Shown here one piece after another: positions 45,446-53,042 of a DNA stretch of 64,000 nucleotides (its first letter is position 1; each line of letters starts with the position of its first letter). The DNA is from Rikenellaceae bacterium (GTDB lineage: Bacteria > Bacteroidota > Bacteroidia > Bacteroidales > UBA932). The stretch spans positions 1 through 64,000 of the forward strand of contig CAAGNP010000044.1 in assembly GCA_900771335.1 (NCBI GenBank), read 5' to 3'. The notes under the pieces were generated by a model. The model was given only the letters and a program-made list of their open reading frames with translations, was not told the DNA's origin and did no database searches. Position numbers and translations under genes: made by a program.

Positions 45446-45500
45446 ATAAAAGATGTTCTAATTTAAAAAATGTTGCATACCTTTGCCCCCGTTATTAACA

Positions 45501-45550
45501 ATGTGGATAGATTTGACTGCTTGCAACCACACCAAAAATGCTAAAATCGC
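45501..45550 (+). promoter_or_regulatory. SAM-II-like riboswitch aptamer upstream of metK
   Basis: Features of the SAM-II fold in order: a P1 5-prime strand TGTGG (45503-45507), a loop with AGATTTGACTGCTTGCAA (45510-45527), the P1 3-prime strand CCACA (45528-45532), then an A-rich linker and the conserved GCTAAAA (45541-45547). The known SAM-II aptamer has the same order (stem, AUUU...UUGCAA, stem, A-rich, GCUAAAA pseudoknot strand). The adjacent gene makes SAM, as expected for feedback control. A TA-N3-TTTG sequence at 45478-45486 is a possible promoter box just upstream. Confidence 0.75.
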
Positions 45551-45575
45551 ATATAATTTTAATGGTATTGTAATG

Positions 45576-45606
45576 TCAAATCTCTTCCCAAGAAGAGATT
45601 TTTTTT
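45576..45606 (+). terminator. Riboswitch-controlled terminator abutting the metK start
   Basis: AATCTCTT (45580-45587) pairs with AAGAGATT (45594-45601), a 6-base loop, then a T-run that ends 8 bases before the metK ATG. Its 5-prime side, GTCAAATCT (45576-45584), is the exact reverse complement of the aptamer segment AGATTTGAC (45510-45518), so the two pairings exclude each other. Confidence 0.75.
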
Positions 45607-45613
45607 ATTTATT

Positions 45614-46873
45614 ATGGCTTATTTATTTACTTCAGAATCAGTATCAGAAGGGCATCCTGACAAGGTTGCCGATCAAATTTCAGACGCTATCCTTGACGAT
45701 TTTCTTCGTCAGGACCAAGAGGCAAAAGTGGCCTGTGAGACATTTGTAAGCACAGGTCTTGCAGTAATCGGAGGCGAAGTCCGCTCCGAGGATGCTTATG
45801 TGGACATTCAGAAAGTGGTGCGTGGGGTTATCCAGAAGATAGGTTACACTAAAGCTGAATATATGTTTGACAGCAAATCATGCGGTATCCTTTCAGCTCT
45901 TCATGAGCAGTCTCCTGACATTAATAGAGGTGTAGTGGTAGAGGTAGAAGAGGAGCAAGGTGCAGGTGACCAGGGTATGATGTTCGGTTATGCATGTGAC
46001 GACACAGACAATTATATGCCTTTGGCTGTAAGCCTGTCACACTTGACCCTTCAGGAGCTTGCAAAAATCAGAAAAGAGGAGCTTCATCTGATGCCTTATC
46101 TCCGTCCGGATTCCAAGAGCCAGTACACTATTGAGTACGATGACAATCATCAGCCATTGAGGGTTCACACTATCGTGATCTCTACACAGCACGATGAATT
46201 CGATTCGGACGATGCAGTGATGCAGGCCAAGATCAAAGAAGATGTTAAGAACATCCTCCTTCCAAGGGTGATGGCACAGCTTCCTGAAAGAACTCAGAAA
46301 CTCTTCGGAGACGACATTATCCTGCATGTAAATCCTACAGGCAAATTTGTGATTGGCGGTCCTCACGGTGATACAGGCCTTACCGGCAGAAAAATCATCG
46401 TGGACACTTATGGTGGAAAGGCTTCCCATGGTGGAGGGGCTTTCTCAGGTAAAGATCCAAGCAAAGTGGACCGCTCGGCAGCTTATGCAGCCCGCTATAT
46501 CGCTAAAAACATGGTGGCAGCAGGGGTGGCAAAAGAGATGCTTATCCAGGTGTCATACGCTATCGGAGTGGCAAAACCTGTAAGTATCTTTGTCAATACA
46601 CACGGTACTGCTCAGGTGGGCAAGACAGATGGCGAGATCGCGCAGATCATATCGGAGATTTTCGACTTGCGCCCTGCCAAAATCATCGAGAAATTCCAGC
46701 TTAAAAACCCTATTTACCAGCCTACAGCATCTTATGGACACTTCGGTCGCACTCCATACAAAAAAGAGGTGGAGCTTGTAGTCAAAGGTGAAAAGGTGAC
46801 CAAAGAGGTTCAGTTCTTCGGCTGGGAATTGCTTGATTCTGTAGAAAAAATCAAGAAAGCGTTTGGCTTGTAA
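45614..46873 (+). CDS. metK: S-adenosylmethionine synthetase
   Basis: 419 residues; makes SAM from methionine and ATP. Motifs: FTSESVSEGHPDKVADQISDA at the N-terminus, GAGDQGMMFGYA, FVIGGPHGDTGLTGRKIIVDTYGG and GGGAFSGKDPSKVDRSAAYAARYIAKN. Normal length, slightly long in the middle. It has an untranslated leader with a SAM-II-like aptamer and a terminator ending 8 bases before the ATG, so SAM should shut off its own synthesis by early termination. Confidence 0.97.
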   Translation: MAYLFTSESVSEGHPDKVADQISDAILDDFLRQDQEAKVACETFVSTGLAVIGGEVRSEDAYVDIQKVVRGVIQKIGYTKAEYMFDSKSCGILSALHEQSPDINRGVVVEVEEEQGAGDQGMMFGYACDDTDNYMPLAVSLSHLTLQELAKIRKEELHLMPYLRPDSKSQYTIEYDDNHQPLRVHTIVISTQHDEFDSDDAVMQAKIKEDVKNILLPRVMAQLPERTQKLFGDDIILHVNPTGKFVIGGPHGDTGLTGRKIIVDTYGGKASHGGGAFSGKDPSKVDRSAAYAARYIAKNMVAAGVAKEMLIQVSYAIGVAKPVSIFVNTHGTAQVGKTDGEIAQIISEIFDLRPAKIIEKFQLKNPIYQPTASYGHFGRTPYKKEVELVVKGEKVTKEVQFFGWELLDSVEKIKKAFGL

Positions 46874-46893
46874 TTAGGGAAATAATATCTTTA
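46862..46893 (+). promoter_or_regulatory. Probable promoter of the BACON lipoprotein pair
   Basis: TTTG (46862-46865), 20 bases, TATCTTTA (46886-46893), one mismatch to TAnnTTTG. It starts inside the 3-prime end of metK. Confidence 0.4.
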
Positions 46894-46897
46894 CAAT

Positions 46898-47281
46898 ATG
46901 AAGATTTTTAAATATCTGGCAATAGCAATAGTGACGTTGGTATCACTTGGCGCCATCAGCGGTTGCAAAGGGGCGGATTACCCTTATGATCATCCTGAGA
47001 AACTGGAAGCCAACACCACAGCGGTGACAATTTCTGCTTATGGAGGGGTTGCAAATGTAATCCTCGATGTAAATAGGGACTGGGCATCCAAGATCAAATA
47101 TAAAGAGGGTGCAAAAGGTTGGCTGGCCATCACCCCAAATATGGGCCCTGCAACACTGGAGACTACCCCTATCCAACTTATTGCAGAAGCAAATGAGGGA
47201 TCATCCCGTATCGCGGAAGTGGTAATATCCACCGGAAACAAAGTCATCACTATTGTTGTGACACAAGAGGGAGAAGAGTAA
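46898..47281 (+). CDS. Small BACON-domain lipoprotein
   Basis: 127 residues. Signal peptide with lipobox AISGC (Cys24), then a single BACON-like beta domain of about 90 residues (AYGGVANVILDVNRDWASKI, WLAITPNMGPATLETTPIQLIAEANEGSSRIAEVVISTGNK). The domain is similar to the N-terminal domain of the next gene product (YANRDWTASIEYDGEDKDWLTVTPASG), so the two are probably paralogous at that end. The spacer to the next gene is 19 bases. Confidence 0.75.
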   Translation: MKIFKYLAIAIVTLVSLGAISGCKGADYPYDHPEKLEANTTAVTISAYGGVANVILDVNRDWASKIKYKEGAKGWLAITPNMGPATLETTPIQLIAEANEGSSRIAEVVISTGNKVITIVVTQEGEE

Positions 47282-47300
47282 CTTTTAGAAATATACAGAG

Positions 47301-49703
47301 ATGAGAAGCTTTAAGAATTTATCTATCACTTTGATAGCATTGGCTGCTCTGTTTTTGGGCAGTTGTAAACCTGATCCGTCTTCACAGCCTGTGAATGTTA
47401 ATTCCGGTACCGGAAGTGCTGAGTTCACACAGGAGGGAGGCACTATCACTATTGGTCTCTATGCCAACAGGGACTGGACTGCAAGTATTGAGTATGATGG
47501 TGAAGACAAGGATTGGCTCACCGTGACTCCGGCATCAGGAACGGCTTCGCTCGACTCTGTGAAGCTGGTGCTTCAGGCAAGACCCAATGACGGTCGTGCC
47601 AGGAGTGCTGCACTTGTCATTGCATCCGAGAAGAACATTTCGATATCTGTTAAACAGGCTGGGGTAAGTCTACCTGAGGCTACACCCATTTCGCAGGTGC
47701 GTGCACTGTACACAGGTGCAAATACCACCATTGGGGATGATATTGCCATAAGAGGTATCATCACCAGTGACTATAGGGACTCGAAAAACGGCGGACTTGG
47801 AAATGCCACCTCTGCCAAAAACCTTGTTCTGCAGGATGAGAGCGCAGGTATTGCAGTGAGACTGACAGAGGACAATGTGGATCTGGCAAAGGGTGACGAG
47901 GTGATAATATCACTGAAAGGGACCTCCCTTCAGAGCTACCGCGGTACACTCCAGTTCAACAATGTACCCAAGGGGTGCATCACAAAAGTGAGCTCAGGCA
48001 ATGTTGTAGAGCCGATCTCCATTACTGCAGCGCAGCTTGTGTCAGGTGAATATGAGTCAAGATATGTAGCGGTGAGTGATGTGCAGAGTGCCAAGACCGG
48101 GGACTATACTTGGGTCAATGGCAGCAGCCACACTTCCATAAATTTCGTATCGAAGACAGGGGAGACATTTGTAGTCTTCTCTTCAAGCTACTCTTCATAT
48201 AAATCTGAAAAGGTCCCCACAGGAAGTGGTGTCCTTAAGGGTATTGTGGTAATATTTGACACAGCCATCCAGATCAGCCTCACATCCAAGGAGGACTATG
48301 CCGGTCTTATAGGAGAGAGATTCTCAGTGAGTGCGGATGTAGATTCCAAGACAGTGGGAGATTACTCGAAATGGAGTGCCATCACCCCTGTGACAAAATT
48401 TTATGAGGACTTCTCCAATGCGCCCGACAAAGGCAAGGAGTATGAGACAGATGAGTGGATGTTCTATACTTCAGACGGGTCAAGTGTAAACAGCGGATGG
48501 AAAACAGCATATTACAGCTGGAACAAATATATGGATGTAGCCCCATACAATTCAGTTCTTGATGAGGTGGTTTCATATGCCCTTCTTCCACCTGTAAATG
48601 TGAGTGGAGCAGAGGTGGCCAAACTCAATCTGAAGCTGGCCCTTTACTACCAGAATGAGGACCAGTCGGAGTTTGAAGTGGTGGTGTCTGAGAACTTTGA
48701 GGGTGATTTTGAAGCAGCTGACTGGACAGTGGCGGATGATCTGACATTTGGCCAGGGGGCAGAGATGAATTCATGGGTAACACACAGTGTGGATCTTTCT
48801 GACTATGCTTCTGAAACATCACTTGCAGTGGCTCTCAGATATACCGGCAAATCGAACACTTACCGTTTGGACAATGTGAGCTTCGGTGTAGAGCCTGAGG
48901 CTATATCATACGAGCCGGGAACACCGGTTACAAGCATAACTTCTGACCAGGTGAACGCATGGATGGAGCTCCCTGCCGTGACCACTACAGATACCAAAGC
49001 ATACATTTCACACCATTCAGAGGTGATGGGAGAGAGTGTGAGGAACTACTCTATGCTTTTCGATACAGAGTACAGAATCGCCTTGTGGACAGCATACCAT
49101 ATATCTTCTGCTTCTTTTGGACCTACTACCAGAACCGACAACTGGAGATATGATCCCAAGGTGCCAACAGACCTTCAGCCAAAACTGGAGAGAGGTTGGG
49201 GCGAATCCGGCGTGGATAGAGGCCACATCCTCCCATCGGGTACACGTACCGCCAATTATGTATCAAATGCAGCTACATTCTTCTACACCAACATGACAGC
49301 CCAGAGTTCGGAATTGAATCAGGGTGTCTGGGGTAAGCTGGAGGAGAAAGTGAGGAACTATTCCGAGACTTGTGATACACTGTATGTAGTGACAGGATCT
49401 GTCCTGAAAACTGCCCAGAAGCCTGAAATCTCTTTTGTCAAGGACAATGATGGCAAGGAGGTGGCCAAACCACAAGCTTACTACAAACTGGTGATGAAAT
49501 ATGACCTTGAGTCAGATTCATATAAGTCAATCGCCTTCTGGTACGAGAACAGAAAATATGACAACGCTGAGCCGGTTGCTGCTGATGCCAAGTCTGTCGC
49601 ATGGGTTGAGCAGCAGACAGGATACACATTCTTCAATAATCTGCCTGAAAGCATAAAGAAATCTGTCAAAGAGGCGTGTGTCCCATCAGAGTGGGGATTG
49701 TAA
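47301..49703 (+). CDS. Lipoprotein nuclease: BACON, DUF5689-like, jelly-roll and DNA/RNA non-specific endonuclease domains
   Basis: 800 residues with lipobox LGSC (Cys22). A BACON-like domain (about 40-120) is followed by an OB-like/DUF5689-type domain (about 125-340, IAIRGIITSDYRD, NLVLQDESAGIAVRL). Next is a jelly-roll-like segment (about 355-535, FYEDFSNAPDKGKEYETDEW, YRLDNVSFGVEP), and then an NUC-family endonuclease (about 545-800). The nuclease motif DRGHILPSG is near residue 640, with the following Asn in NAATFFYTNMTAQ. The family is metal dependent and cuts DNA and RNA without sequence preference. As an exported lipoprotein it could scavenge nucleic acids or act outside the cell. The domain order is unusual enough to be worth comparison with homologues. 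Confidence 0.8.
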   Translation: MRSFKNLSITLIALAALFLGSCKPDPSSQPVNVNSGTGSAEFTQEGGTITIGLYANRDWTASIEYDGEDKDWLTVTPASGTASLDSVKLVLQARPNDGRARSAALVIASEKNISISVKQAGVSLPEATPISQVRALYTGANTTIGDDIAIRGIITSDYRDSKNGGLGNATSAKNLVLQDESAGIAVRLTEDNVDLAKGDEVIISLKGTSLQSYRGTLQFNNVPKGCITKVSSGNVVEPISITAAQLVSGEYESRYVAVSDVQSAKTGDYTWVNGSSHTSINFVSKTGETFVVFSSSYSSYKSEKVPTGSGVLKGIVVIFDTAIQISLTSKEDYAGLIGERFSVSADVDSKTVGDYSKWSAITPVTKFYEDFSNAPDKGKEYETDEWMFYTSDGSSVNSGWKTAYYSWNKYMDVAPYNSVLDEVVSYALLPPVNVSGAEVAKLNLKLALYYQNEDQSEFEVVVSENFEGDFEAADWTVADDLTFGQGAEMNSWVTHSVDLSDYASETSLAVALRYTGKSNTYRLDNVSFGVEPEAISYEPGTPVTSITSDQVNAWMELPAVTTTDTKAYISHHSEVMGESVRNYSMLFDTEYRIALWTAYHISSASFGPTTRTDNWRYDPKVPTDLQPKLERGWGESGVDRGHILPSGTRTANYVSNAATFFYTNMTAQSSELNQGVWGKLEEKVRNYSETCDTLYVVTGSVLKTAQKPEISFVKDNDGKEVAKPQAYYKLVMKYDLESDSYKSIAFWYENRKYDNAEPVAADAKSVAWVEQQTGYTFFNNLPESIKKSVKEACVPSEWGL

Positions 49704-49742
49704 TTTTAATTTGTGATTAGTCACACATTTTTGTGATTTTCG

Positions 49743-49795
49743 CAAGCCACACAAAGTGTCCATAAAGTGCTTCTTGGAGGACCTTGTGTGGCTTG
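49743..49795 (+). repeat. REP-like hairpin R1
   Basis: CAAGCCACACAA (49743-49754) and TTGTGTGGCTTG (49784-49795) form a perfect 12-bp inverted repeat. The 29-base centre has a small internal stem (TCC/GGA). It shares AAGCCACACAAA, TGTCC and TGGCTTGTG with R4 on the other side of the transposase gene. Confidence 0.75.
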
Positions 49796-49814
49796 TGTCG
49801 TTGTAATGGCTGTA

Positions 49815-49868
49815 GAGGCCACGCTGATTGCCGCTGGAGGTGTGTTACAAGGGGTTTTGTGTGGCTTC
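49815..49868 (+). repeat. REP-like hairpin R2
   Basis: GAGGCCACGC (49815-49824) pairs with GTGTGGCTTC (49859-49868), 10 bp including two G-T pairs. It lies 19 bases after R1 in the same orientation and just before the transposase promoter. Confidence 0.65.
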
Positions 49869-49895
49869 TGAATGTTAGGAAAATATTTTAAATCA

Positions 49896-49927
49896 TTTGG
49901 ACCTTTATAGTACTTGCATTATTTTTG
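49896..49927 (+). promoter_or_regulatory. Promoter of the RAYT-like transposase gene
   Basis: TTTG (49896-49899), 20 bases, TATTTTTG (49920-49927), 35 bases before the ATG. A full Bacteroidota-type promoter, so the gene probably is expressed. Confidence 0.55.
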
Positions 49928-49962
49928 TCTGTGAGCAGCCATAAGAGGCGCGAGAGACTAAG

Positions 49963-50937
49963 ATGATGATAGATGATGTTCTGCTCAAGCAGATAGAAGA
50001 AGATATAGGTCTTAAAGTCCCATATTCAAGAGGACAGCAAATCCCGGTTACAAAATGTTGGCATTTTACTACAGATGGATCCTCTGTGGATGCCATATAT
50101 AGTGATGCTGATGATTTTGTGGCTGGTATGAACAGAATACATGTCGTGGGTAGGAGTTATAAGGATGTGATAATTCTTGCTTTTTGTCTGATGGATACAC
50201 ATATCCATTTTATTCTTTATGGAGAATTTGAATCGTGTAACAGATTTATTCACGACTATATACGACAGACATCAAGATACATATCACTTAAATACCATTT
50301 GAGGAAGAAGTTGCTGAATCTTCCTATTCATCACCAAAAGATAGATACAGATTTCTATCTGAAGACAGTGATCTGTTATGTACTGAAGAACCCCTCTGTA
50401 GGAGGGCTTCATTTTACTTTTTATGATTATCCTTGGTCAAGTGGTGCTCTATATTTCAGAAATGGTTCTTATTGGACTGCACCCAGGTGGACAGATAGCA
50501 CCATTTTCGCCAGAATGGGTGACTATGGCCTTAGGACCAAAAGACAAATTCTCAAAATAAAAAACAGTTTGAATATTGATGAGAATCTCCGGATGGATGG
50601 CGGATTGATTTTCCCAGGTGAGTATGTGGCTTACGAGCTAGTTGAGAGAATATTCAAGACATATAAAAGTTTTCACTTTTTTATGTGTATATCAAAAGAG
50701 GAAGATGTTGAGTCTCGTGGTGAGTTTTTGTCCAGATTGTCTATACCTATCAGTGAATTGCGTAAATATCGTGAGGATGTGTGTGATGAGCTGTTCCATA
50801 CCAGTGGATTGAGAATGTTGGATGTCCGTCAGCGTGTCAGGGTGGCCAAGGTCCTGAAGGGGAGATATCAGTGTTCTGTCAAGCAGGTTGCGCGGGTGTG
50901 CGGTCTGCTTTATGATGAGGTGAAGGGGGTTATGTAG
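49963..50937 (+). CDS. RAYT-like (REP-associated tyrosine) Y1 transposase
   Basis: 324 residues. A Y1_Tnp/HUH single-strand nuclease domain occupies about 25-200. The HUH pair is His80-x-His82 in LMDTHIHFILYG. The candidate catalytic Tyr139 is in CYVLKNPSVGGL, which corresponds to the YIxxNPxxAGL motif of the IS200/RAYT family. The C-terminal 120 residues are extra and end with a probable helix-turn-helix (CSVKQVARVCGLLYDEVKGV), as in Bacteroidota members. Typical insertion-sequence ends and target duplications are not seen. Instead the gene is flanked on each side by a pair of REP-like hairpins, which is the arrangement of domesticated REP/RAYT systems. The reading frame is intact. Confidence 0.82.
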   Translation: MMIDDVLLKQIEEDIGLKVPYSRGQQIPVTKCWHFTTDGSSVDAIYSDADDFVAGMNRIHVVGRSYKDVIILAFCLMDTHIHFILYGEFESCNRFIHDYIRQTSRYISLKYHLRKKLLNLPIHHQKIDTDFYLKTVICYVLKNPSVGGLHFTFYDYPWSSGALYFRNGSYWTAPRWTDSTIFARMGDYGLRTKRQILKIKNSLNIDENLRMDGGLIFPGEYVAYELVERIFKTYKSFHFFMCISKEEDVESRGEFLSRLSIPISELRKYREDVCDELFHTSGLRMLDVRQRVRVAKVLKGRYQCSVKQVARVCGLLYDEVKGVM

Positions 50938-51155
50938 TGTTCGGTCTGGATTGGCGGTTTTTATTGCGGTCGGTGTTGTGACTATGCTATGCGATGATGA
51001 GTTGTAAGTGTATATGGCTGTGTGTTGTGATAGTTCCTTGTCACTCCCTGTTATGATATTGTTTTTGTAACGACGTTTTGTGACTGAGCCGTGTGGTTAT
51101 GTATTACGGCTATGAGTTGTGATGATGTGTTACGGCAGCATGTCGTGATTTTTGG

Positions 51156-51207
51156 AAGCCACATAGAAGCGTGTCAGAGTGCTGTTCAGAGTGGGGTAAT
51201 GTGGCTT
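51156..51207 (+). repeat. REP-like hairpin R3
   Basis: AAGCCACAT (51156-51164) pairs with ATGTGGCTT (51199-51207), 9 bp, 34-base centre, followed by GTG as in R1 and R4. Confidence 0.7.
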
Positions 51208-51228
51208 GTGCAGCCTTTTCCCCTGCAG

Positions 51229-51279
51229 AAGCCACACAAATGTCCCCGAGAGCCCTATCTGCGGGAGCTGACGTGGCTT
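51229..51279 (+). repeat. REP-like hairpin R4
   Basis: AAGCCAC (51229-51235) pairs with GTGGCTT (51273-51279). The centre contains a second stem CCCG/CGGG (51245-51248 and 51262-51265). It shares the AAGCCACACAAA start and the TGGCTTGTG end with R1. It lies 21 bases after R3, mirroring the R1-R2 spacing of 19. Confidence 0.7.
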
Positions 51280-51456
51280 GTGAATGTCATAAGCCGGGTT
51301 TGTGTGTGATTGTGGTCGAGAGAGGGGCACAAGCATTGATGGGAAGAGTCAGCAAGATGCTTTGATAACGTATAGGGCCGATATATGTATTTGGGTAGGT
51401 TTTGTATGTAATGGGTATGATACTAATGTTTGTCTGATTAATATTGTGTAGTTGAT

Positions 51457-52155
51457 ATGTGGCTGAAGTGTTTGGGAGATCTCATCTTTCCGAGAAGATG
51501 CGAGGTGTGCGGGAGATTACTCCCTGTGGATGTGGAGTATTTGTGTGATGATTGTCTGGAGGATATGCCTCTGACATATTATTGGGACTGGCCGGAAAAT
51601 CCTGCTGAGAAAAAATTATGGGTAAGGACCTATTTGCACAGGGTGATTCCACTCTTCTTCTATACGAGGGAGAGTAGGTATATCACCCTTATTCATAAGA
51701 TAAAGTACCAGGGGAAAATCGGACTCGGTCTCTACATGGGAAGGCTTCTTGGGGAAAAAATCAAGAGGCCACTTCCTGATATTGACTACATCGTCCCAGT
51801 CCCTCTTCATCCCTTGCGAAAGTGGCGCAGAGGATATAACCAGGCTGAGGTTATAGCCAGGGGTGTGGCGGAGGCTATGTTTGGCCCATCTGACGCTTCA
51901 GACAGGGTGCTTACAGATGTTCTTAAGCGAGTAAGATACACCCGTACCCAGACCAGAAGGAAGATGGATGACAAATGGTCCAATGTGGCCAATGCTTTCC
52001 GTCTCCACGCCACAAAAGATCTATCCGGCAAGCACATCCTGATCATAGATGATGTTCTCACCACCGGCAGTACAGCAGAGTCGGCTTATACTGCGATAAC
52101 CAAGGTATACAATGATTGCAAGATCAGTGTTGCTACGCTGGGGTATGTGGAGTGA
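51457..52155 (+). CDS. comF: ComF family protein (phosphoribosyltransferase fold)
   Basis: 232 residues. An N-terminal zinc-finger-like part with paired cysteines (CEVCGRLL and CDDCLEDMPL) is followed by a type I phosphoribosyltransferase domain with the PRPP-binding motif LIIDDVLTTGSTAESAYT. Homologues take part in DNA uptake during natural transformation or in an unknown phosphoribosyl reaction. A near copy of the sequence coding for VLTTGSTA occurs again at 53043-53071, beyond the toxin-antitoxin genes. Confidence 0.9.
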   Translation: MWLKCLGDLIFPRRCEVCGRLLPVDVEYLCDDCLEDMPLTYYWDWPENPAEKKLWVRTYLHRVIPLFFYTRESRYITLIHKIKYQGKIGLGLYMGRLLGEKIKRPLPDIDYIVPVPLHPLRKWRRGYNQAEVIARGVAEAMFGPSDASDRVLTDVLKRVRYTRTQTRRKMDDKWSNVANAFRLHATKDLSGKHILIIDDVLTTGSTAESAYTAITKVYNDCKISVATLGYVE

Positions 52156-52189
52156 AATAGACGCTTTTTCCCAATAGTTCAAGCATATT

Positions 52190-52222
52190 TGATGGCATAT
52201 ATATTGCATTATGATGTCATAT
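52190..52222. promoter_or_regulatory. Direct-repeat operator candidate of the toxin-antitoxin operon
   Basis: TGATGGCATAT (52190-52200) and TGATGTCATAT (52212-52222) match at 10 of 11 positions with a 22-base period, two helical turns, across the -33 box of the promoter. A probable binding site for the ribbon-helix-helix antitoxin and its complex. Confidence 0.5.
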
Positions 52223-52234
52223 TGTTTAATTTTG
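52204..52234 (+). promoter_or_regulatory. Promoter of the RelB-PIN operon
   Basis: TTG (52204-52206), 20 bases, TAATTTTG (52227-52234), 17 bases before the antitoxin ATG at 52251. Confidence 0.55.
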
Positions 52235-52250
52235 CAAAAATGATAAAATT

Positions 52251-52544
52251 ATGGGACAGATAGCAACAACCATCAGAATGGATGCAAAATTAAAGGCAGA
52301 GTTTGATAAACTGTGCGAAGAATTTGGCATGAGTGCCAATACAGCATTCAATATATATGTTAAGACAGTTATACGTCAGAGAAGGATTCCTTTCACAATA
52401 GAGGCTGATCCTATTGATGATGTGATGGAGAGAGGAAGAAAGGCATTCTATGAAATGCGCAGAGTTGCGGCAGAAAATGGAACTGCAGGTATGAGCCTTG
52501 ATGAGATTAATGAGGAGATAAGATTGGCGAGAAGGGGAGAGTAA
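52251..52544 (+). CDS. Type II antitoxin, RelB/DinJ family
   Basis: 97 residues. The N-terminal ribbon-helix-helix reads TTIRMDAKLKAEFDKLCEEFGMSANTAFNIYVKTVIRQRRIPF, the standard RelB/DinJ start, and is followed by a toxin-binding tail rich in charged residues. The stop is 1 base before the start of the toxin gene. It is expected to bind its own promoter and neutralise the PIN protein. Confidence 0.9.
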   Translation: MGQIATTIRMDAKLKAEFDKLCEEFGMSANTAFNIYVKTVIRQRRIPFTIEADPIDDVMERGRKAFYEMRRVAAENGTAGMSLDEINEEIRLARRGE

Positions 52545-52545
52545 A

Positions 52546-53007
52546 ATGAAAATCTATGCAGTTATAGACACCAATGTGATTGTATCAGCGCTTTTGTCGC
52601 GCCACCATGATTCAGCTACTGTCAAGGTCCTTGATTATCTATATGACAGGGTTATTGTACCTGTCTACAACAACGAAATAATTGAAGAATATGAAGCCGT
52701 ATTAAGAAGGCCTAAGTTCAATTTTTCGGAAGAAACCGTTTTTGCTGTCATTGAAGCAATCAGGGAAGGTGGTATAGATTCAAAGAGAATTGGCAGCAAT
52801 GAACAGCTTCCAGATCCAAAGGACGTAGCTTTCTATGAGGTTGCTCTTGCTAATGAAGATTCATTCCTTGTAACCGGCAATATAAAGCATTTTCCCAAAA
52901 AGCCGTTTGTGGTATCTCCTGCGGAGATGCTGCAGATAATCCAAGAGATGAATTCGCCTAAGTACGGCTTGCTTTCAGAGCCTTCTGTGCGCTATGGCAA
53001 GAAGTAA
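52546..53007 (+). CDS. PIN domain toxin
   Basis: 153 residues. A PIN-fold ribonuclease with conserved acidic residues in VIDTNVIVSALLS (Asp8), NNEIIEEYEAVLRRPKF, PDPKDVAFYEVAL and FLVTGNIKHFP. Family: putative toxin-antitoxin component, PIN family, common in Bacteroidota and often paired with RelB/DinJ-type antitoxins. All acidic positions appear intact, so it is probably active. The pair sits between comF and a comF-like scrap. Confidence 0.9.
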   Translation: MKIYAVIDTNVIVSALLSRHHDSATVKVLDYLYDRVIVPVYNNEIIEEYEAVLRRPKFNFSEETVFAVIEAIREGGIDSKRIGSNEQLPDPKDVAFYEVALANEDSFLVTGNIKHFPKKPFVVSPAEMLQIIQEMNSPKYGLLSEPSVRYGKK

Positions 53008-53042
53008 GTTGCTACTTATTATTTTTATATCACTCTAATATT

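Larger units (their letters stand above)
50938..51456. other. Non-coding, GTG/TGT-rich region with degenerate repeats
   Basis: About 520 bases without a credible gene. It contains hairpins R3 and R4, an approximate tandem TTACGGC repeat (near 51103 and 51130) with similar GTGATG-type continuations, and several GTTGTGA copies. This looks like decayed repeat sequence laid down around the transposase gene. The short ORF across the hairpins has no coding features. Confidence 0.5.

Noticed and set aside
49712..49725. TGTGA-TTAG-TCACA as a CRP/FNR site
   Set aside because: The spacing is 4 rather than 6 bases, and it lies in the 3-prime region of the nuclease gene followed by a short T-run, so a weak terminator is as likely.
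49963..50937. The Y1 transposase as an ordinary IS200/IS605 insertion
   Set aside because: No tnpB or omega RNA and no typical subterminal ends; the flanks carry paired REP-like hairpins instead, and the protein has an extra C-terminal domain.
51091..51309. 72-residue ORF downstream of the transposase gene
   Set aside because: It runs across both REP-like hairpins, has no promoter box or coding bias, and its sequence is explained by the repeats.
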